Both the position numbers and the translations under genes were made by a program. A stretch of 6,645 nt of DNA from Pseudobdellovibrionaceae bacterium (GTDB lineage: Bacteria > Bdellovibrionota > Bdellovibrionia > Bdellovibrionales > JAMPXM01). The DNA is taken from NCBI GenBank assembly GCA_913776405.1, contig CAJYOV010000229.1, forward strand, positions 1 through 6,645, read 5' to 3'. Numbering within the stretch: position 1 is the stretch's first letter; every line of letters begins with the position of its first letter. Positions 6,111-6,645 of this stretch are shown here, piece by piece. The notes under the pieces were generated by a model. The model was not told the origin of the DNA. It ran no database searches and worked only from the letters and a program-made list of their open reading frames with translations.

Positions 6111-6645
6111 TACAGTTTTAAGAACCATTCTTGGAAGCGGTCGACATACAAGAAAACAGCTGGAATCACGACGAGAGTCAGAATCGTCGAACTGATCGTA
6201 CCGCCGATGACGACGATACCTAAGCTCGTCCGTGACTTTGAAGCTTCGTTTAAGCCGATCGCGACCGGAACCATGCCGGCAATTAACGCCAAGCTTGTCA
6301 TGATGATCGGTCGTAAACGCGCTTCACCTGCCTGTAAGAGAGCATCGAAACGGTTAACACCCTCACGCATCCGTTCGAGCGTAAAGTCGACAAGGAGAAT
6401 CGAGTTCTTCGTCGCAAGACCCATCAACATCACACAGCCGATCATCGAGAAGAGGTCGAAGCTCGAACGCGTAATAAAGAGCGCCAAGAACGCGCCGACA
6501 CCCGCGAGTGGAATGACCGACATGATCGTCACTGGCGTGATGAACGACCCGTAGAGTGACGCAAGTACAAGGAAGATAAACATCATTCCGAGACCAAGCG
6601 AAACGACCATGTTAACCATCAACTCTTGAAAACGTTCCGCTTCAC
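6071..6645 (-). CDS. RND efflux pump inner-membrane subunit, C-terminal part (5' end outside window)
   Basis: The frame runs from the right edge to TAA at 6071-6073 and shows 190 residues, the last part of an AcrB/HAE-type resistance-nodulation-division transporter of about 1,000 residues. Visible are transmembrane helices 8 to 12: LGLGMMFIFLVLASLYGSF, VTIMSVIPLAGVGAFLALF, the conserved MLMGLATKNSILLVDF, RLRPIIMTSLALIAGMVPVA and GGTISSTILTLVVIPAVFLY, then a cytoplasmic tail ending GEDKFVVE. These pumps exchange protons for drugs, detergents or other hydrophobic compounds and span the envelope with a periplasmic adaptor and an outer-membrane channel, which implies a Gram-negative host. The proton-relay residues of helix 4 lie outside the window. 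It converges with mobA and overlaps it by 40 bases. It appears functionally unrelated to the molybdoenzyme cluster. Substrate cannot be told. Confidence 0.93.
   Translation of the reverse strand, partial: EAERFQELMVNMVVSLGLGMMFIFLVLASLYGSFITPVTIMSVIPLAGVGAFLALFITRSSFDLFSMIGCVMLMGLATKNSILLVDFTLERMREGVNRFDALLQAGEARLRPIIMTSLALIAGMVPVAIGLNEASKSRTSLGIVVIGGTISSTILTLVVIPAVFLYVDRFQEWFLKLYHRVFGEDKFVVE

Noticed and set aside
1..6645. CRISPR arrays, tRNA/rRNA genes, insertion sequences or integrase sites
   Set aside because: No regularly spaced repeats, cloverleaf-like segments, transposase motifs or flanking terminal repeats were seen.

Overview
The window comes from a Gram-negative bacterium: it ends in an RND-type inner-membrane efflux pump gene, and base composition looks a little above half G+C by eye. 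I cannot place the species; a Bdellovibrionota-like or other proteobacterial-grade lineage is only a guess. Coding density is very high, with no gene-free stretch over 100 bases and several overlaps or near-abutting ends.

Layout. Positions 1-308 (+) hold the C-terminal end of a molybdopterin molybdenumtransferase (moeA). On the opposite strand, read right to left, is a two-gene transporter unit: an OFA-type (oxalate/formate antiporter family) MFS carrier (464-1822) followed by a 44-residue single-pass membrane protein (317-451) that resembles the small subunit often found after such carriers. A roughly 95-base divergent region (1823-1916) carries a possible promoter and two inverted repeats. 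Rightward from it run fdhD (1917-2786), a 102-residue small protein (2783-3091), a YdeP-type molybdopterin oxidoreductase (3126-5486) and mobA (5487-6110). These four are tightly packed (4-base overlap, 34-base gap, 0-base gap) and look like one operon. The mobA 3' end overlaps, tail to tail, a truncated RND efflux pump gene (6071-6645, - strand).

How it fits together. MoeA inserts molybdenum into molybdopterin, MobA adds GMP to make the bis-MGD cofactor, and FdhD supplies the sulfur ligand that formate-dehydrogenase-type enzymes need. The YdeP-like protein is the obvious client: it has the family's CPGCAWPDP and SNMCHESS motifs, with cysteine (not selenocysteine) at the catalytic position. 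A formate/oxalate-type carrier next to it suggests transport of a small carboxylate that is substrate or product. The substrate of YdeP-type enzymes is unknown to me, and no electron-transfer partner gene is visible here. The least described parts are the 44-residue transporter companion, the 102-residue protein between fdhD and the oxidoreductase, and the pairing of an OFA carrier with a YdeP-type enzyme.
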